Of a DNA stretch of 64,000 bases, positions 11,687 through 22,321 are shown one piece after another. Both the position numbers and the translations under genes were made by a program. This DNA comes from Catenaria anguillulae PL171 (Eukaryota > Blastocladiomycota > Blastocladiomycetes > Blastocladiales > Catenariaceae). The notes beneath the pieces are model-generated. The model saw nothing but the letters and a program-made list of their open reading frames with translations, did not search any database and had not been told where the DNA came from. The stretch's first letter is position 1. Every line of letters begins with the position of its first letter. The stretch is taken from NCBI GenBank assembly GCA_002102555.1, contig MCFL01000079.1, positions 1-64,000 of the forward strand, read 5' to 3'.

Positions 11687-11950
11687 CTTTCCTTTTCCCC
11701 CTTTTTGGCCGCTTTTTTACCGATTCGGGTCGCTTTTGTTGCTGCCCTGTATGCTTGAGCGTCGTTTCTCGCCGGATCTGCTGAAAATAGGGTCATTTGA
11801 AGTGAGAATTTGTCTTCGCCCGTGGTCGATCAGCTCACTTGCAATGTCTATCAAGGGTGTGACGCATACTGATCAGAAATCTGTGCGTCGTGTGGCGCAA
11901 TATGTGCGTCGGCGACCATTGGTCGTCATCCAGCGAACTGGATCTGGAGG

Positions 11951-12523
11951 TTCGCAAGGTGTTGGTTAGGTCGCGCAGCAAAAAAGTGCGCCAAGACTTC
12001 AAGTTACGTTCGCTTGCCCAGCAGCATTCGATGCGAATTCATGCGTATGGACATCGCAGGGCCGATTCAATGGGGTGTGGGTGCTCTGGCATGTTTGCCT
12101 TCATGCAAGATTGACAGGAGGAGTGCCTTTTCAATGGCATAAATGGCCTTGGCGAATCAAAGCACCGGTTCCCACGATTCTTTGCGGGAAGCCGGTCTGG
12201 TCCGTCGACACTTCTATAGGTCTGCATCGAAAAGGATGTCTCGCGCACCGTTCTGTCGAGAGCCAAGACCCAAGCAGCTGTGTGTCACGTTGCAGCTTTG
12301 GGAAACCTTTAACGCATTGTTGGCCATGCAAGTAAATAAGTACCACCCTAAGCAACTCGCTGATTCTGATTTCCCCATCTACCGCCCCGCCTTGTCAGTT
12401 CCTCTCGCTGCTGCACACTCCTTACCCTCCCTGCCTGCGCATTCCAACTGCCTCCCGACCAGCGGCGCGTCGAGCCTTTCCGTATTCGCAAACGCCACCG
12501 CTTACACTACCCACACTTGCATC
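11951..12523. other. Intergenic, probable AMMECR1 promoter region
   Basis: The AMMECR1 frame is open upstream to 12143 but lacks conservation-like content there. No other gene is seen. Confidence 0.45.
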
Positions 12524-13267
12524 ATGGTCGCCTCGAAACTGCACTGCTTCTACTGCTTCGATGTGCTCTCTGCACACCTGCACGGCGCCGACCCAAAGTC
12601 AGTTGCCGCGCCCACGTTTCCAACCGCCCGCTCGGACTCGGACGACAAACCCACTTCAGCGACATCCACATCTGCCGCCACGACTCAAGCACAAGCAGCT
12701 TACCCGCTCTTCATCACGTGGTCCACGACCCCACACCTGACGCTTCGCGGGTGCATCGGCAACTTTTCTCCCCTCCCACTGCCCGCGGGACTTTGCGACT
12801 ATGCGCTCATCTCTGCAACGCAAGACCATCGGTTTGCTCCCATTCGCGCGCGCGAACTGCCCACGCTGCACGTTGCCGTGTCACTGTTGGTCGACTTTGA
12901 ACCTTGCGCGCACCCGTTCGACTGGACCATTGGCACGCACGGCATTCGCATTTCATTCACGTGCCCGACCACGGGCAAATCCTTGGGCGCGACGTTTTTG
13001 CCCGAGGTGGCAAAGGACCAAATGTGGGATCATAAGCGGACGTTGGTGCAGTTGGTGAAAAAGGCAGGGTATGTGGGCCGGTGGGAGCGGGTGAGTCAAG
13101 CGGTCAAGGTGGTGAGGTATCAGAGCAGCAAGGCCACGTGTAGCTACGCAGAGTATGTGGCGTGGGTCGAGGCCGGGAGGGTTGTTGAGGTCGAGCAAGG
13201 CGAGGCCGGCACGGGGAAGCAGGATGCGGACAACGAGGATGACGAAGAGGTCTTGTCGAGTGCTTGA
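12524..13267 (+). CDS. AMMECR1: AMMECR1 domain protein
   Basis: Single exon, 247 residues from the ATG at 12524, which sits right after a pyrimidine/CA-rich leader. The frame is open further upstream but the family's N-terminal pattern (H-C-F-Y-C-F-D-x-L) starts here. Family hallmarks follow: a PLFITW strand, the strictly conserved L-R-G-C-I-G-x-F box, the A-x-x-D-x-R-F-x-P-I segment, a WTIGTHGI strand, and F-L-P-E-V with Q-M-W-D just after. A Ser/Thr/Ala-rich insert of about 40 residues separates the first strand from the core. The C-terminus is an acidic tail absent from most relatives. AMMECR1 proteins are widespread in eukaryotes, archaea and bacteria. Their biochemical activity is not established. 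Confidence 0.93.
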   Translation: MVASKLHCFYCFDVLSAHLHGADPKSVAAPTFPTARSDSDDKPTSATSTSAATTQAQAAYPLFITWSTTPHLTLRGCIGNFSPLPLPAGLCDYALISATQDHRFAPIRARELPTLHVAVSLLVDFEPCAHPFDWTIGTHGIRISFTCPTTGKSLGATFLPEVAKDQMWDHKRTLVQLVKKAGYVGRWERVSQAVKVVRYQSSKATCSYAEYVAWVEAGRVVEVEQGEAGTGKQDADNEDDEEVLSSA

Positions 13268-13517
13268 TTGGTTCTTGAAGGTGGTGTGCCTTTGGGTCCA
13301 GTGTCCATATATGCTTTTGGTGTTGTTGCTTGCTTTTCTTTATTTGTGTGTAAATATTCGTCTTGTTCTTCACTTGGATGTACATGTTTCATTTTTATCT
13401 TGACGAATGATATCTTGTTATATGTATTGACTGAAAAGTAAACTCCAACTAGGTGAACAGGTGAACGGACCCAACAACACAAACAAAGACACAAGACAGC
13501 AAAACCAACAACCACGC

Positions 13518-14858
13518 TCACTGCGTCTCCTGCGCCTGCCTCACCACCCGCCTCAACTCACTCATAAATACTCCACGCCCACCATACATGGTGCCGACGG
13601 GCGGGTGGCGGGCCACCGGACTCTTGGACCTCGCCTTGCCCTTGTTGCTGTTGTTTGTGCTGCCCACGGCCTTGCCCTCGATGCCACCAGGCGGCGCAAC
13701 ATAAGTATCGACCTGCCCGGCGTCCAGGTCCTTTGCCATTTGTACGCGTTTGCGCAACACATTGAGCGCCTCGAGCTTGCTAAACGTGCCCATGCCGCCA
13801 ACATGCACGTGCGCCGTGCCCAGGTCGTCTTGCCCCGCACCCGCGATCGAGCCCGCTGGCGATTCGCCCCCTGGGTTGGCGGCGGCCGCGGCGGCTGCGA
13901 AAAACCCCTGCATGGCTTGACTGAACCCTTGTGGGCCGCCAACAAGCGCCACGGGCGAACGTGTCCTCGGTTGCTGTTGCTGTTGCGCGGGAGCGGGAGC
14001 AGACGCCGATGAGGAGGAGGGTAAGGCACTGAGATCTTTTGCCCATTGCGGCATATGTGCGGCATCGGGCGACGTTTCGTCATCATCTTGGTCTGCCCAC
14101 GACATGAGCGGTTGCGCGGCGGCCTTGTTGACGGCGGCGATCGCGGAGGTGAGCTCAAGTGTCGACGAAGGCGCGGGTGGTGCGGGCGATTGCCCACGCG
14201 TGGACGTGGAGGATGTGGCCGAGGTGGCGGCGGGTTTGGAGGAGGAGGAGGTAGTGGAAGAGGAGATGACCGAAGCGGGCGGACCATTGGCCCACGCGGA
14301 TTTCTTTGTGTTGGTTGACGAAGATGTTGGGTTTGGTGCATTGGAAGAGGTGGGCGGTTGCTGCTGATGTGCGTCTGCGACAGGATCCGACGACGACGTG
14401 GTGGCGGCCGCAGCCGCAGCCGCTTCTGCCTTGAACCGCTCGTGACTGCCGCGAATGGCCGACGCCCACGACGGCTGTTTCGCGTTTTGACGCGCGGCGG
14501 GCGGCGGGCTGGCAGAGTCGGACGCTGTGGTAGATGGGGCAGCAGAGCGCCACGAGGATGCGGCAAGCGCAGATCGGTCGCGGTCGGACCAGTTTGAGTG
14601 GGGCTGTTGCGAAAACGAGGAGGAGGAGGCGGAGCCAGAGGCGGAAGACGGTGCGTTGGAAGCGGCTCCACCGCCGCCGCCGCGAGAGCCACCGCCGCGG
14701 GACGAGGTGCGGGAGTTGCCTGGATTTCACGGATCGGACGTCAGGATCCGGACAAAACGGTGACAAGTGGTAGAGTAGACGTGGAGGGTGAGAAAATACA
14801 TACGCGAAGAGCCCCCGCGCGAGTCTCGGTTGCGGTCACGGTTGAAGGACGACGACAT
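13518..14858 (-). CDS. Ser/Ala-rich low-complexity protein, function unknown
   Basis: Two exons, 14858-14804 and 14719-13518, joined in phase 1 to give 418 residues (donor CGTATGT, acceptor ATCCAG). The N-terminus is Ser/Arg/Asn/Gly-rich with RGG-like repeats, suggestive of RNA binding. A tryptophan-containing S-W-x-S/N-A motif then recurs in a Ser/Thr/Ala-rich background, including W-A-S-A-I-R and M-S-W-A-D-Q. A polyalanine stretch and a C-terminal segment with predicted helix (K-L-E-A-L-N-V-L-R-K-R) follow. Repeated short Trp-centred motifs in disordered sequence recall translation-related or P-body factors, but I do not recognise the family. Reading frame, splice phase and codon bias support a real gene. 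Confidence 0.65.
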
Positions 14859-14880
14859 GGTGAGCTTGAAGCAGGTCGAC

Positions 14881-14975
14881 GCTCAGCTCAGATCGGCTCA
14901 GCTCAGCTCAGCTCAGCTCAGGTCGAGACTTGACAGTCGGGCAGACACAGGCGCAGACGCAGACGCAGACAGAAA
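14881..14975. repeat. Short tandem repeats upstream of the Ser/Ala-rich gene
   Basis: CTCAG(C) pentamers at about 14881-14920 and CGCAGA hexamers at about 14950-14972, immediately 5' of the ATG of the gene on the minus strand, so probably within its 5' UTR or promoter. Confidence 0.7.
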
Positions 14976-15316
14976 TGAAATGGTACGGGCCGACTCTGAA
15001 CAGTGCGTCGAGTCGGGTGCGTTAGAAATTGACACCTGAGCGTACGGAATACGTAGACTCGAGCTAGCTAAAGCTATGTAGAGCCAATGCAAGTCATGAT
15101 CAATATTTACATTCTTGTTGTGGCGTGATACATATAAGCTGAAATAATGAGACGAGAGATCGGCATTTCTTCAATATTTCATTGTTCAATTGGTCCAAAT
15201 CCAAGAACTTGAGGGAATCGTCAATATTGTTGTGTTGACATTTCACTTGACTTAATGCATCCAAAAGTACAGTCCGACCTCAAGCAACCGCACGCTCGGC
15301 CAACCATCAGCGAACG

Positions 15317-15752
15317 ATGACTTCCGCCTCCCCATCCATGTCCACGCCTCAGCCAAATTACTTTGGCCGCCTCGTGATCCTCCTGTCGCTCGCCCTCCTC
15401 GCCCACGCCGGCTACTCGGCCTTTGAGCACATTGCCTACCTCAAATCCACCGACCGCGTGCAAGACGGACTCACGCTCGACATTGTCCTCGAGGCGCTCG
15501 TGGCCACGGCGCTGTGCCTCGTGGGACTGGTGCTGGTGGCCGATCCGTTGATGGAAATTGCTTTGGAGAGCGAGCTGAGCAAACAGTTACGTCTGCTGGG
15601 ATTCTAGTTTCTTTGTTGCATCAGCTGACTTGCTCATTTCACTGTCATATATTAGGTCAAGGGACGTGTTTGACGCTCGGCCAAGTTACCGGTCATTGGG
15701 CCATCGCGGCCGACACTTTGGCCAAGTTCTTGCACAGGCTGTCAATCAGTGA
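15317..15752 (+). CDS. EMC5: ER membrane protein complex subunit 5 (EMC5/MMGT)
   Basis: Two exons, 15317-15585 and 15656-15752, joined in phase 2 (donor GTTACG, acceptor ATATTAG), give 121 residues. TM1 (LVILLSLALLAHAGYSAF) is followed by the family pattern H-x-A-Y-L-K, then a polar stretch, D-I-V-L-E and TM2. Exon 2 supplies the diagnostic tail R-P-S-Y-R-S-L-G-H-R-G-R, equivalent to the F-N-H-R-G-R motif of human MMGT1/EMC5. Without the splice the frame stops at 15607 and loses this tail. EMC5 is a core subunit of the ER insertase that places tail-anchored and polytopic proteins in the membrane. The gene ends 35 bp from the convergent TMEM230-like gene. Confidence 0.88.
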
Positions 15753-15787
15753 AAACAACACAACTCGGTTATGAAATATATTAATAT

Positions 15788-16624
15788 TTACAACTCGGGA
15801 ATATCGTCATAGGTCCATCCAGGAACACCCAATGCCACCATGAGGAAATGCCACAAGTAAAAACCACCAGGAATCATGCACAGTGTGCCCAGCACGGCCA
15901 GCGGCTGCCACTTGTCTGGATCTTTGGCATGGCCGTACCCGAGAAACAAGTACAGGCTGGTCGACAGGGCAATGGATCCAAAGGAAAAGAGGAATACGGT
16001 CAATGTGAGTGCGCGCCAGGGCACTACACATGGACACAATTCCAGTCAGTCACAGATATTAATAGAAAAGTGCGAGCAATGACTGAAAATGAATTGAATA
16101 ATCATACATGGCGTGTGATACTCGGTGCGTAAACTGGTCCGGCCAGATGTGCGCATGCCTTGGCGCCTGGCGAGCCGATGGGCAGCCACTCGTTCAGTCG
16201 ACAAGTCGGACGTTGACGGCACATTGTCAACCGATCCAAGCAAGGGGGTCGTATCGGAAACACCATGGTTGGCAAGCAATCGGTCGCGTTCCGTGGCGAA
16301 ATCATCCACACGCTCGTCATCCTCTTGCTCTTCTTGGTTGTCCTTGTCAGTGCCTGATGACACGTGGGCAGAGGCCGGTGGGGCAATGCGCACAGTGCGG
16401 CGTTGCCGTGATGTCGTCGTCGAGTCCGGTTTGGATACGGGAGCAGGAGCAGCAGGCGTCGGGAGGTTGCTGGAAACCGGAGGTAAGGTAGCCGTGGACG
16501 TGGAGGTGGCAGAGTCGAGGCGTGGCATCAAGTTGCCCGTGGGCTCCAACTTTGCACGGCGGTTGGGCGAGGTGGCGCGTGGCGGTTGGGCCGCCGAGGT
16601 GGGCGATGAGGGAATCGATGACAT
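15788..16624 (-). CDS. TMEM230/TMEM134-family membrane protein
   Basis: Two exons, 16624-16108 and 16023-15788, in phase (donor GTATGA, acceptor GTGTAG), give 250 residues. The first 165 or so are disordered (Ser/Pro/Thr then acidic) with a D-T-T-P-L-L dileucine-like sorting motif. Exon 2 encodes PWRALTLTVFLFSFGSIAL (TM1), a G-Y-G loop, a second TM with L-G-T-L-C-M-I-P-G-x-F/Y, and the terminal P-G-W-T-Y-D-D-I-P signature shared with TMEM230. TMEM230 sits in endosomal, trans-Golgi and secretory vesicles. The long N-terminal extension is unlike the short animal protein. A related small-TM family is possible, but the YDDIP ending is specific. Confidence 0.82.
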
Positions 16625-17031
16625 GGATAGGGATTGCGCTACGCTGCGAGATGCGCTGATGCTTGAGAGAGACGGGGCAGTGATGATTTACTCTGCTGAT
16701 GCACAGGTGGGTTGGAGAAAGATGTGGGAAAACTATGTGCCTCTGTATATTTACATCGGGTATGTCACGAAAGGAACGCCGATCCAACAGTGAAAAGTCC
16801 ACGTCGATTTTAATATACAATTGTCAATAGTCATTTGAATGTAAACAACATCCTAATGTGTCTAAAGTGCGTACAAATGTACATCAAGACTGTACTTTTC
16901 GCAATGTGAATATTCACCCCTATTTTCTCACATCTCACTCCTACAGTCACCAGACCAGGTCCACTTTGAATTGAGTTTGACCTCCACTTTCGCTTTCCAC
17001 TCGACCAAGTCATCATTCCATCGATATCGGC

Positions 17032-18849
17032 ATGGCGTACCACCCTTACTATCACCCCCTTCCCGTTCCCGTTCCCGTTCCTCACTACCACCCACATCCA
17101 CATCCTCTTCCACATCCGCATCCCCTCCCCCTTCCCCTGGATCCCAACTCCACTTCCAATCGCAGCCGTCGTCCGCACCCTTCAAGCTCAAACACGACTC
17201 CCACCACGACCACGACGACAAAGAGCCGCCCTTCCAACACCACTTGGTTCTCCACTCCAACTCCGACTTCAACTCCGACTCCGACTCCAACTCCAGCAAC
17301 TCCAAACCATGTTTCCAAGGAAACTCCACGCGCCTCTTCCCTTCCGCCCTCCCATCCTCCCACTCTGTCCACCCCAACCGCTGGCTCCACCTCAACGCCG
17401 CACACATCGTCCCGACTCTCCATCGCCATCTCCACCTCACGCCCAGCCTCTGTCCCACCCAATCTCCCGTCTACTGCCTCGTCCGTATCCTCCGCTCGCC
17501 CTTCAACCCCGCGCTCAACCTCCACCGCTGGCCGATTCACGCCCTACTCGTACACGGCCAACCCAACACGCAAACGCCCACCCGCACCGCCCTTTTTGAC
17601 AAGAGCACTCGCACATTACCACTCGCCCATGGGCTATGCCGCAGCTTACCCGCCGTATCCAGCCACACCCGCCCATTATGCCTCAACGCCAGTGCCATAC
17701 TCGCCATATGCTGCCCCCATGTATTCTCCTCTACCCGTGCCACCACCTCCGACGTCGTCAAGTTTCGCCAGATTCAAGGCCAAAAAGAAAGCATCCAAGC
17801 CAAGGGAGTATTGCCGATATTTCCACCTCTGGGGTACATGTGTCATTTCGCAAAGTGTGCTGCCACCATCCTCCCACTCACCTCCCTCTTTCCTCATGTT
17901 TTTGTTTTGGTCATCCAGGCACATCGAAATGCCGCAACGGCAATCACTGCCCACACTTGCACACTGCCACTCGTGTCCGCCTGTGCCCCTCGCTCCTCTT
18001 CCCGCCTGCCTCACCCCACTCGCCCTCCTCCTGCGACCTCAACCACACGCCCACCGACAACAACACCCCGCATTGCACGTTTTTTCTGGCAACAGGCGCG
18101 TGCCATCGCGCGCATTGCGCGTTTCTACACGTGAAACTGGGCGCCGACACAAAGGCGTGCGCCGACTTTGACACGTGGCAGTATTGTGTCCATGGCAGGG
18201 AGTGCACTCGGGTGCATGCGTTGACTAAAGTGGATCCGGAAAGTCGGTTGGGGAAGCGGTTGGCCGATAAGGCCAACAAGGGCAAGGCCATGGATCACAA
18301 GGGCAAGTTTGCAGCAAGGGTTGGCATGGACGACATTGAAGTGCCGGATACGAGCGACGACGAGCAGACCAATCTTGATGAAGAGTTTATTCCGATTCCA
18401 GACAGTGACGATGAACAGGCGGATCGCGGGATGAGTTCGCGTGCTGTGCGCAGGGGGTCGACAAGTACAGGCGACATGGACGACGACGAGGACGAGTTTG
18501 CCGTGCCACAAACCGCAAGGACAACTGCCCAGTCGGATATCGAGGACGAGGACGAGTTGGTTTGGATCGAGGACGTGGAGCCGGAACAGACAACAAGTGT
18601 CATGGACGTGGATTCGGATTCAACCTCGGATTTGCAAGTAACCACTTACGAAGTACGTTTCGCATTTTCTTGTTTTGATCCCAAGTGGCGATTCGGTGCC
18701 TGAACTAACTGAACTGCGAGCCGTTTCTTTTCTCGGCACAGGTGCCCGCCCCGGTTACTACCAACACGCCCGCCGTCTCTGTCAAGACCAACACCAGCAC
18801 CATGGCGGCCCGCAAGAAAAAAAGCAAATTGGATGATGCCTTCTTTTGA
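17032..18849 (+). CDS. CCCH zinc-finger protein, ZC3H3/Red5-like
   Basis: Three exons, 17032-17833, 17919-18652 and 18742-18849, with compatible phases, give 547 residues. Residues 1-250 are His/Pro/Ser/Thr-rich with PVPVPV, HPHPHP and TPTPTP repeats. A Lys-rich linker leads into an array of CCCH fingers starting EYCRYFHLWG (spanning the exon 1/2 junction). The order is C-x10-C-x5-C-x3-H, a degenerate C...C...H, C-x8-C-x4-C-x3-H (HCTFFLATGACHRAHC), then C-x7-C-x5-C-x3-H. This arrangement is that of ZC3H3 (animals) and Red5 (fission yeast), nuclear proteins in polyadenylation, mRNA export and exosome targeting. The C-terminal third is acidic, ending in a basic tail. Confidence 0.83.
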
Positions 18850-19404
18850 TTGTGCACGTTTGCTTTTGCTTTTGCTTGTTCTCGTTTAGCTTGCTGGCCA
18901 TCTTGGACCCACCAACCGGCAACCCCAGCTCCATGTGATTTGGTTCGTATCGCCACTTTACCGCTTCCATGTGCCTTTGCCACGCGTCCGCACCTTGATT
19001 TCGCTTGCGTTTGGTCACGGCGCCGCCGACCAAGGCCATTGTGTGTCCGATCTGTACTCTGCCACAACCACCGGCAAAACTGCGTCCAATCCATCGCAAG
19101 GCGGCGGCCACCTGCAAGTGGACAAGGCTCTCATGGTGCGATCTTGCTGACACATATGTTTGCCTTTCCTGTGTAGGGTACCATTTTGCATGCACATGTA
19201 CTTTGGCTCCCTCACGTCTATGCTCACCTTCTATGACTTTGTGCGTCTCGGATCACTGCGTTTTGCCGCGAATGTTTTGACGAATAGTTGCCTCCCACGA
19301 CATTGTTCACAAGAATGACTCGACTCCTCGTTATGCACTCACTCCAAGGCGACGTATTGCAAATTGACCCTGTCACGCAGCCATGGCTGAGAATGCGGGC
19401 AACA

Positions 19405-19437
<33 letters not shown>

Positions 19438-20002
19438 AGAAAACAATGCAGAGGAAAAGAGTGGGTTTTCTTGGTTTTGTCTGCTGTTTGCTGTTGTTTT
19501 CTTACACGCTTGTAAATGTTTACATTCAATACTACCTTTACTCTTCCATATCCGACTGGTCTGTCAATCTGGCGTAGTCATGGCCACGATCCATCAAAGG
19601 ACCAACCTGGAGTTGGCGCTTGACCGTACCCCTGACAGGCAAAATGTAACGGGGAAGTGGGTGACTGCGATGTCTGTGGCTCTGAAATGTCGTCGAACCG
19701 TGAGGCGCGATGGACTGATGGGTCAGAAAGGAACCATTCAGAATAGTATTAATATGTGAGACAGGTAATCGCTCCTCGCTTGTCTGCTCGCGTCACATTC
19801 GTGTCACTCCCAAATCACAGATGACGACCGAATGATACGGTAATGACATGGCTAGACTAGCAACGACGGGGTGAAAATCACGATAAAGGACTTTGTGTGC
19901 GACTATAAAGACAGCACACTGTCTCTGTCTTACTCCAATCGTGTGCAAAACCACACTCATTCCCCGCTTGTGTCCCGCTCTCGTGTCCACCAACCATCCA
20001 AC
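18850..20002. other. Intergenic with A-rich tract
   Basis: No gene supported. A poly-A/AAAG tract spans about 19407-19444. Short frames lack motifs. Confidence 0.5.
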
Positions 20003-21223
20003 ATGCTTCGCTCGGCCTCCCGCTCCACCTTGTCGTCGTCGTCGTCAGCATCGTCAGCCAACAACCGTCCTGCCCGTCGTAACACCATTCAACATGCCGT
20101 TTGCCTCCCCACAACACGCATCAACGAAAACTTGGCCTGGGCGACGAAAAGCGGAAACAGCCAAGTCGAAATCGACCGTGTCTTTGCACAAACAGACGTT
20201 TCACCGTTGATCCACCATCCGCTCACCAACCCAACGACCATCGGCAACGCACTCCCGCTGTACCTTGACGGCCGCCACTTTTCCGCCTCGTTTCCGCTCT
20301 TGCAGGCGCACGTGCGCACCATCTTGACCCCGATCCATCCAGATGCCACTCACAGCCAACCCCGAGTCATTCCCGCGAGCGCTGTACGTGAGGCCATGGT
20401 CACGGAATACTTTCCGCAACTCGTGCGCAACATGTCGGTGCAACTTGCGTTTACCCCACCCGCTTCACTGGCCAACCTCGAACGGTTTGTCCAAGCACAC
20501 CTGCTCTGGCGCGCATCCATCCAGCGCATCGGCCAACAAGCCCAAGACTGGATCGCGGCCAAAATCAACCACCACGCGGCCAACCTGGCGCTCGGCGGCA
20601 AGCACGCTCGCCAAGTCCCACTGCTCGAGCTCGTCACGCTGCTGCACGTGTCCTCGGATACCTCACGCGGCAGCGTGTGGGCCAAGTTGGCGCATCGGAT
20701 CGTTGAGGAAAACACGATTCGGTTGGTGCATTACCTTGAATATGTGCGCCGATGCGCGCATTGTGCACAGGTGCTGGTTGGACAGGTGAGGACGACTGAG
20801 GCCGAAGCAGCCATTCGGTTTGCAAACAAGCTCGAGGAACGCAACATGGATGGCAAACGGTATGTGCACTGGTCGATTTTGCGCCTGCATGTGCAGTTTA
20901 TGGCCGCACTGCGCGCCATGCCCAAGCTCAAGAACGGCGGCGGATTGGACATGTATCAAGCAGGCGGGTATGTCAAGGGCGAGGCACTGTTCCCTGGCCG
21001 GTTGGCGCAAGAACTGCATGAGCGGATGGAGGCAGCAGCAGGTGTGGGTGCACCACACATGATGGATTCGTGGGAAAAGGTGTTGGTCGGGATGGGTGCC
21101 GCGCCAATGGAGGAGCAGGCGCTGGGCAAGTGGGTGGCGTGGTGTGCGGAGCAGGGTCAGTGTGGGCATCGGTCCGTGCACAAGTGTGTGACTTGTGAGG
21201 CAGTTCGGGCGAGTCAAGTGTAG
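20003..21223 (+). CDS. Conserved-looking protein of unknown function
   Basis: Single exon, 406 residues from the ATG at 20003. The frame is open to 19871, but the Ser-rich basic N-terminus (MLRSASRSTLSSSS) makes the internal ATG a natural start and could be a mitochondrial presequence. The rest is helix-rich, with regularly spaced Leu/Ala/His and little low complexity, so it looks like a globular protein. The C-terminus has C-x6-C-x9-C-x2-C spacing (WCAEQGQCGHRSVHKCVTC), which could bind zinc or form disulfides. I do not recognise the family. It lies just inside the right arm of the inverted duplication. Confidence 0.6.
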   Translation: MLRSASRSTLSSSSSASSANNRPARRNTIQHAVCLPTTRINENLAWATKSGNSQVEIDRVFAQTDVSPLIHHPLTNPTTIGNALPLYLDGRHFSASFPLLQAHVRTILTPIHPDATHSQPRVIPASAVREAMVTEYFPQLVRNMSVQLAFTPPASLANLERFVQAHLLWRASIQRIGQQAQDWIAAKINHHAANLALGGKHARQVPLLELVTLLHVSSDTSRGSVWAKLAHRIVEENTIRLVHYLEYVRRCAHCAQVLVGQVRTTEAEAAIRFANKLEERNMDGKRYVHWSILRLHVQFMAALRAMPKLKNGGGLDMYQAGGYVKGEALFPGRLAQELHERMEAAAGVGAPHMMDSWEKVLVGMGAAPMEEQALGKWVAWCAEQGQCGHRSVHKCVTCEAVRASQV

Positions 21224-21674
21224 AAGACCCCTGTGTCAGAATCTGTGACTTAAATGCTTGCATATTAGAATATAATAAATCGCTTTGACTTTAGCCCTGA
21301 GAGCCATTTCCCACCTGCCCTCGTTCCCCCCGATTGGCACTAACGACCAGATAGATTTTGCAACGTAAGCTCACATGCAGCGTGTATAAGTCGACAAAAC
21401 GGCCAGGGTTGCGAACAACGACTTTGCTGGATGACGACCAATGGCCGCGACGCACAGATTGCGCCACACGACGCACAGATTTCTGATCAGTATGCGTCAC
21501 ACCCTTGATAGACATTGCAAGTGAGCTGATCGACCACGGGCGAAGAGAAATTCTCATTACAAATGACCCTATTTATTCAGCAGATCTGGCGGGAAACGAC
21601 GCTCAAGCATACAGGGCAGCAACAAAAGCGACCCGAATCGGTGAAAAAGCGGCCAAAAAGGGCGAAAAGGGAAA

Positions 21675-21746
21675 TGAGGCGTGAGTGATTCGAACACCCA
21701 ACCTTCTGATCTGGAGTCAGACGCGCTACCGTTGCGCCAACGCCCC
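21675..21746 (-). tRNA. tRNA-Trp (CCA)
   Basis: Same 72-nt cloverleaf as 11615-11686, in the opposite orientation: anticodon loop CTCCAGA, acceptor GGGGCGT/ACGCCTC. Confidence 0.95.
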
Positions 21747-22073
21747 TTGTTAATTTTTGCTGGTTAAAAACCGACCGCCCTTTCTCGTCGGCTATAGCGC
21801 GTTTGCGAGCAAGAATAGTGGCCGTATTGGCTCGCTGCAGTGCGGGAAGTACGCCGGAATGTCCTTGGTTGCATCTTGCATGTGCAGCTGGCGCAAAATG
21901 CCGTGGCTGGGCCTGATGCGTGTCTCAGTTCTGGTGGAAGCACGCCAACGTTTGGGTGCACTGAAGTTGTGGTCGTCGCAGTGCCGCCAACGCAGTATGC
22001 GGCGTGGGAATACGAGGAGCAAAGACTCCGGAGCAAAAGCATGATGCAAAAGGTCTCACCAAAATCCTGTGTT

Positions 22074-22144
22074 TGAACCATCCGGGGTTCGAACCCGAGC
22101 CGCCACCTTGGAAGGGTGATATGCTACCACTACACCAATGGTTC
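22074..22144 (-). tRNA. tRNA-Gly (TCC)
   Basis: Same 71-nt cloverleaf as 11247-11317, in the opposite orientation: anticodon loop CTTCCAA. Confidence 0.95.
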
Positions 22145-22321
22145 ATCTTGCTTTTTGGACCCGGAATTACCGGCCGAAATGTCGCGGTCATGGTTGGGCG
22201 ATAGCCAAGTGATGCTCGGCGACGAAGCACAGGTGAGGCAAGAACGAATGGAGATCCCGCTGGTGTCCAGGTTGCGCCGCATGCATTCCCGTGTGAAGCA
22301 TTCAAGTACAAAGATTGTTAT

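Larger units (their letters stand above)
11205..11950 (+). repeat. Left arm of a tRNA-bearing inverted duplication
   Basis: This segment reappears in reverse complement at about 21405-22185. Both arms carry tRNA-Gly then tRNA-Trp in the same relative order, with recognisable similarity through the roughly 300-bp spacer between the tRNAs. Similarity is strongest from the tRNA-Trp to about 11940. The boundaries are by eye (plus or minus 20 bp). Confidence 0.85.
21405..22185 (-). repeat. Right arm of the tRNA-bearing inverted duplication
   Basis: Reverse-complement counterpart of 11205-11950, carrying tRNA-Trp and tRNA-Gly on the minus strand. Small indels separate the copies in the inter-tRNA spacer, while the inner ~250 bp and the tRNAs are nearly identical. 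Confidence 0.85.
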
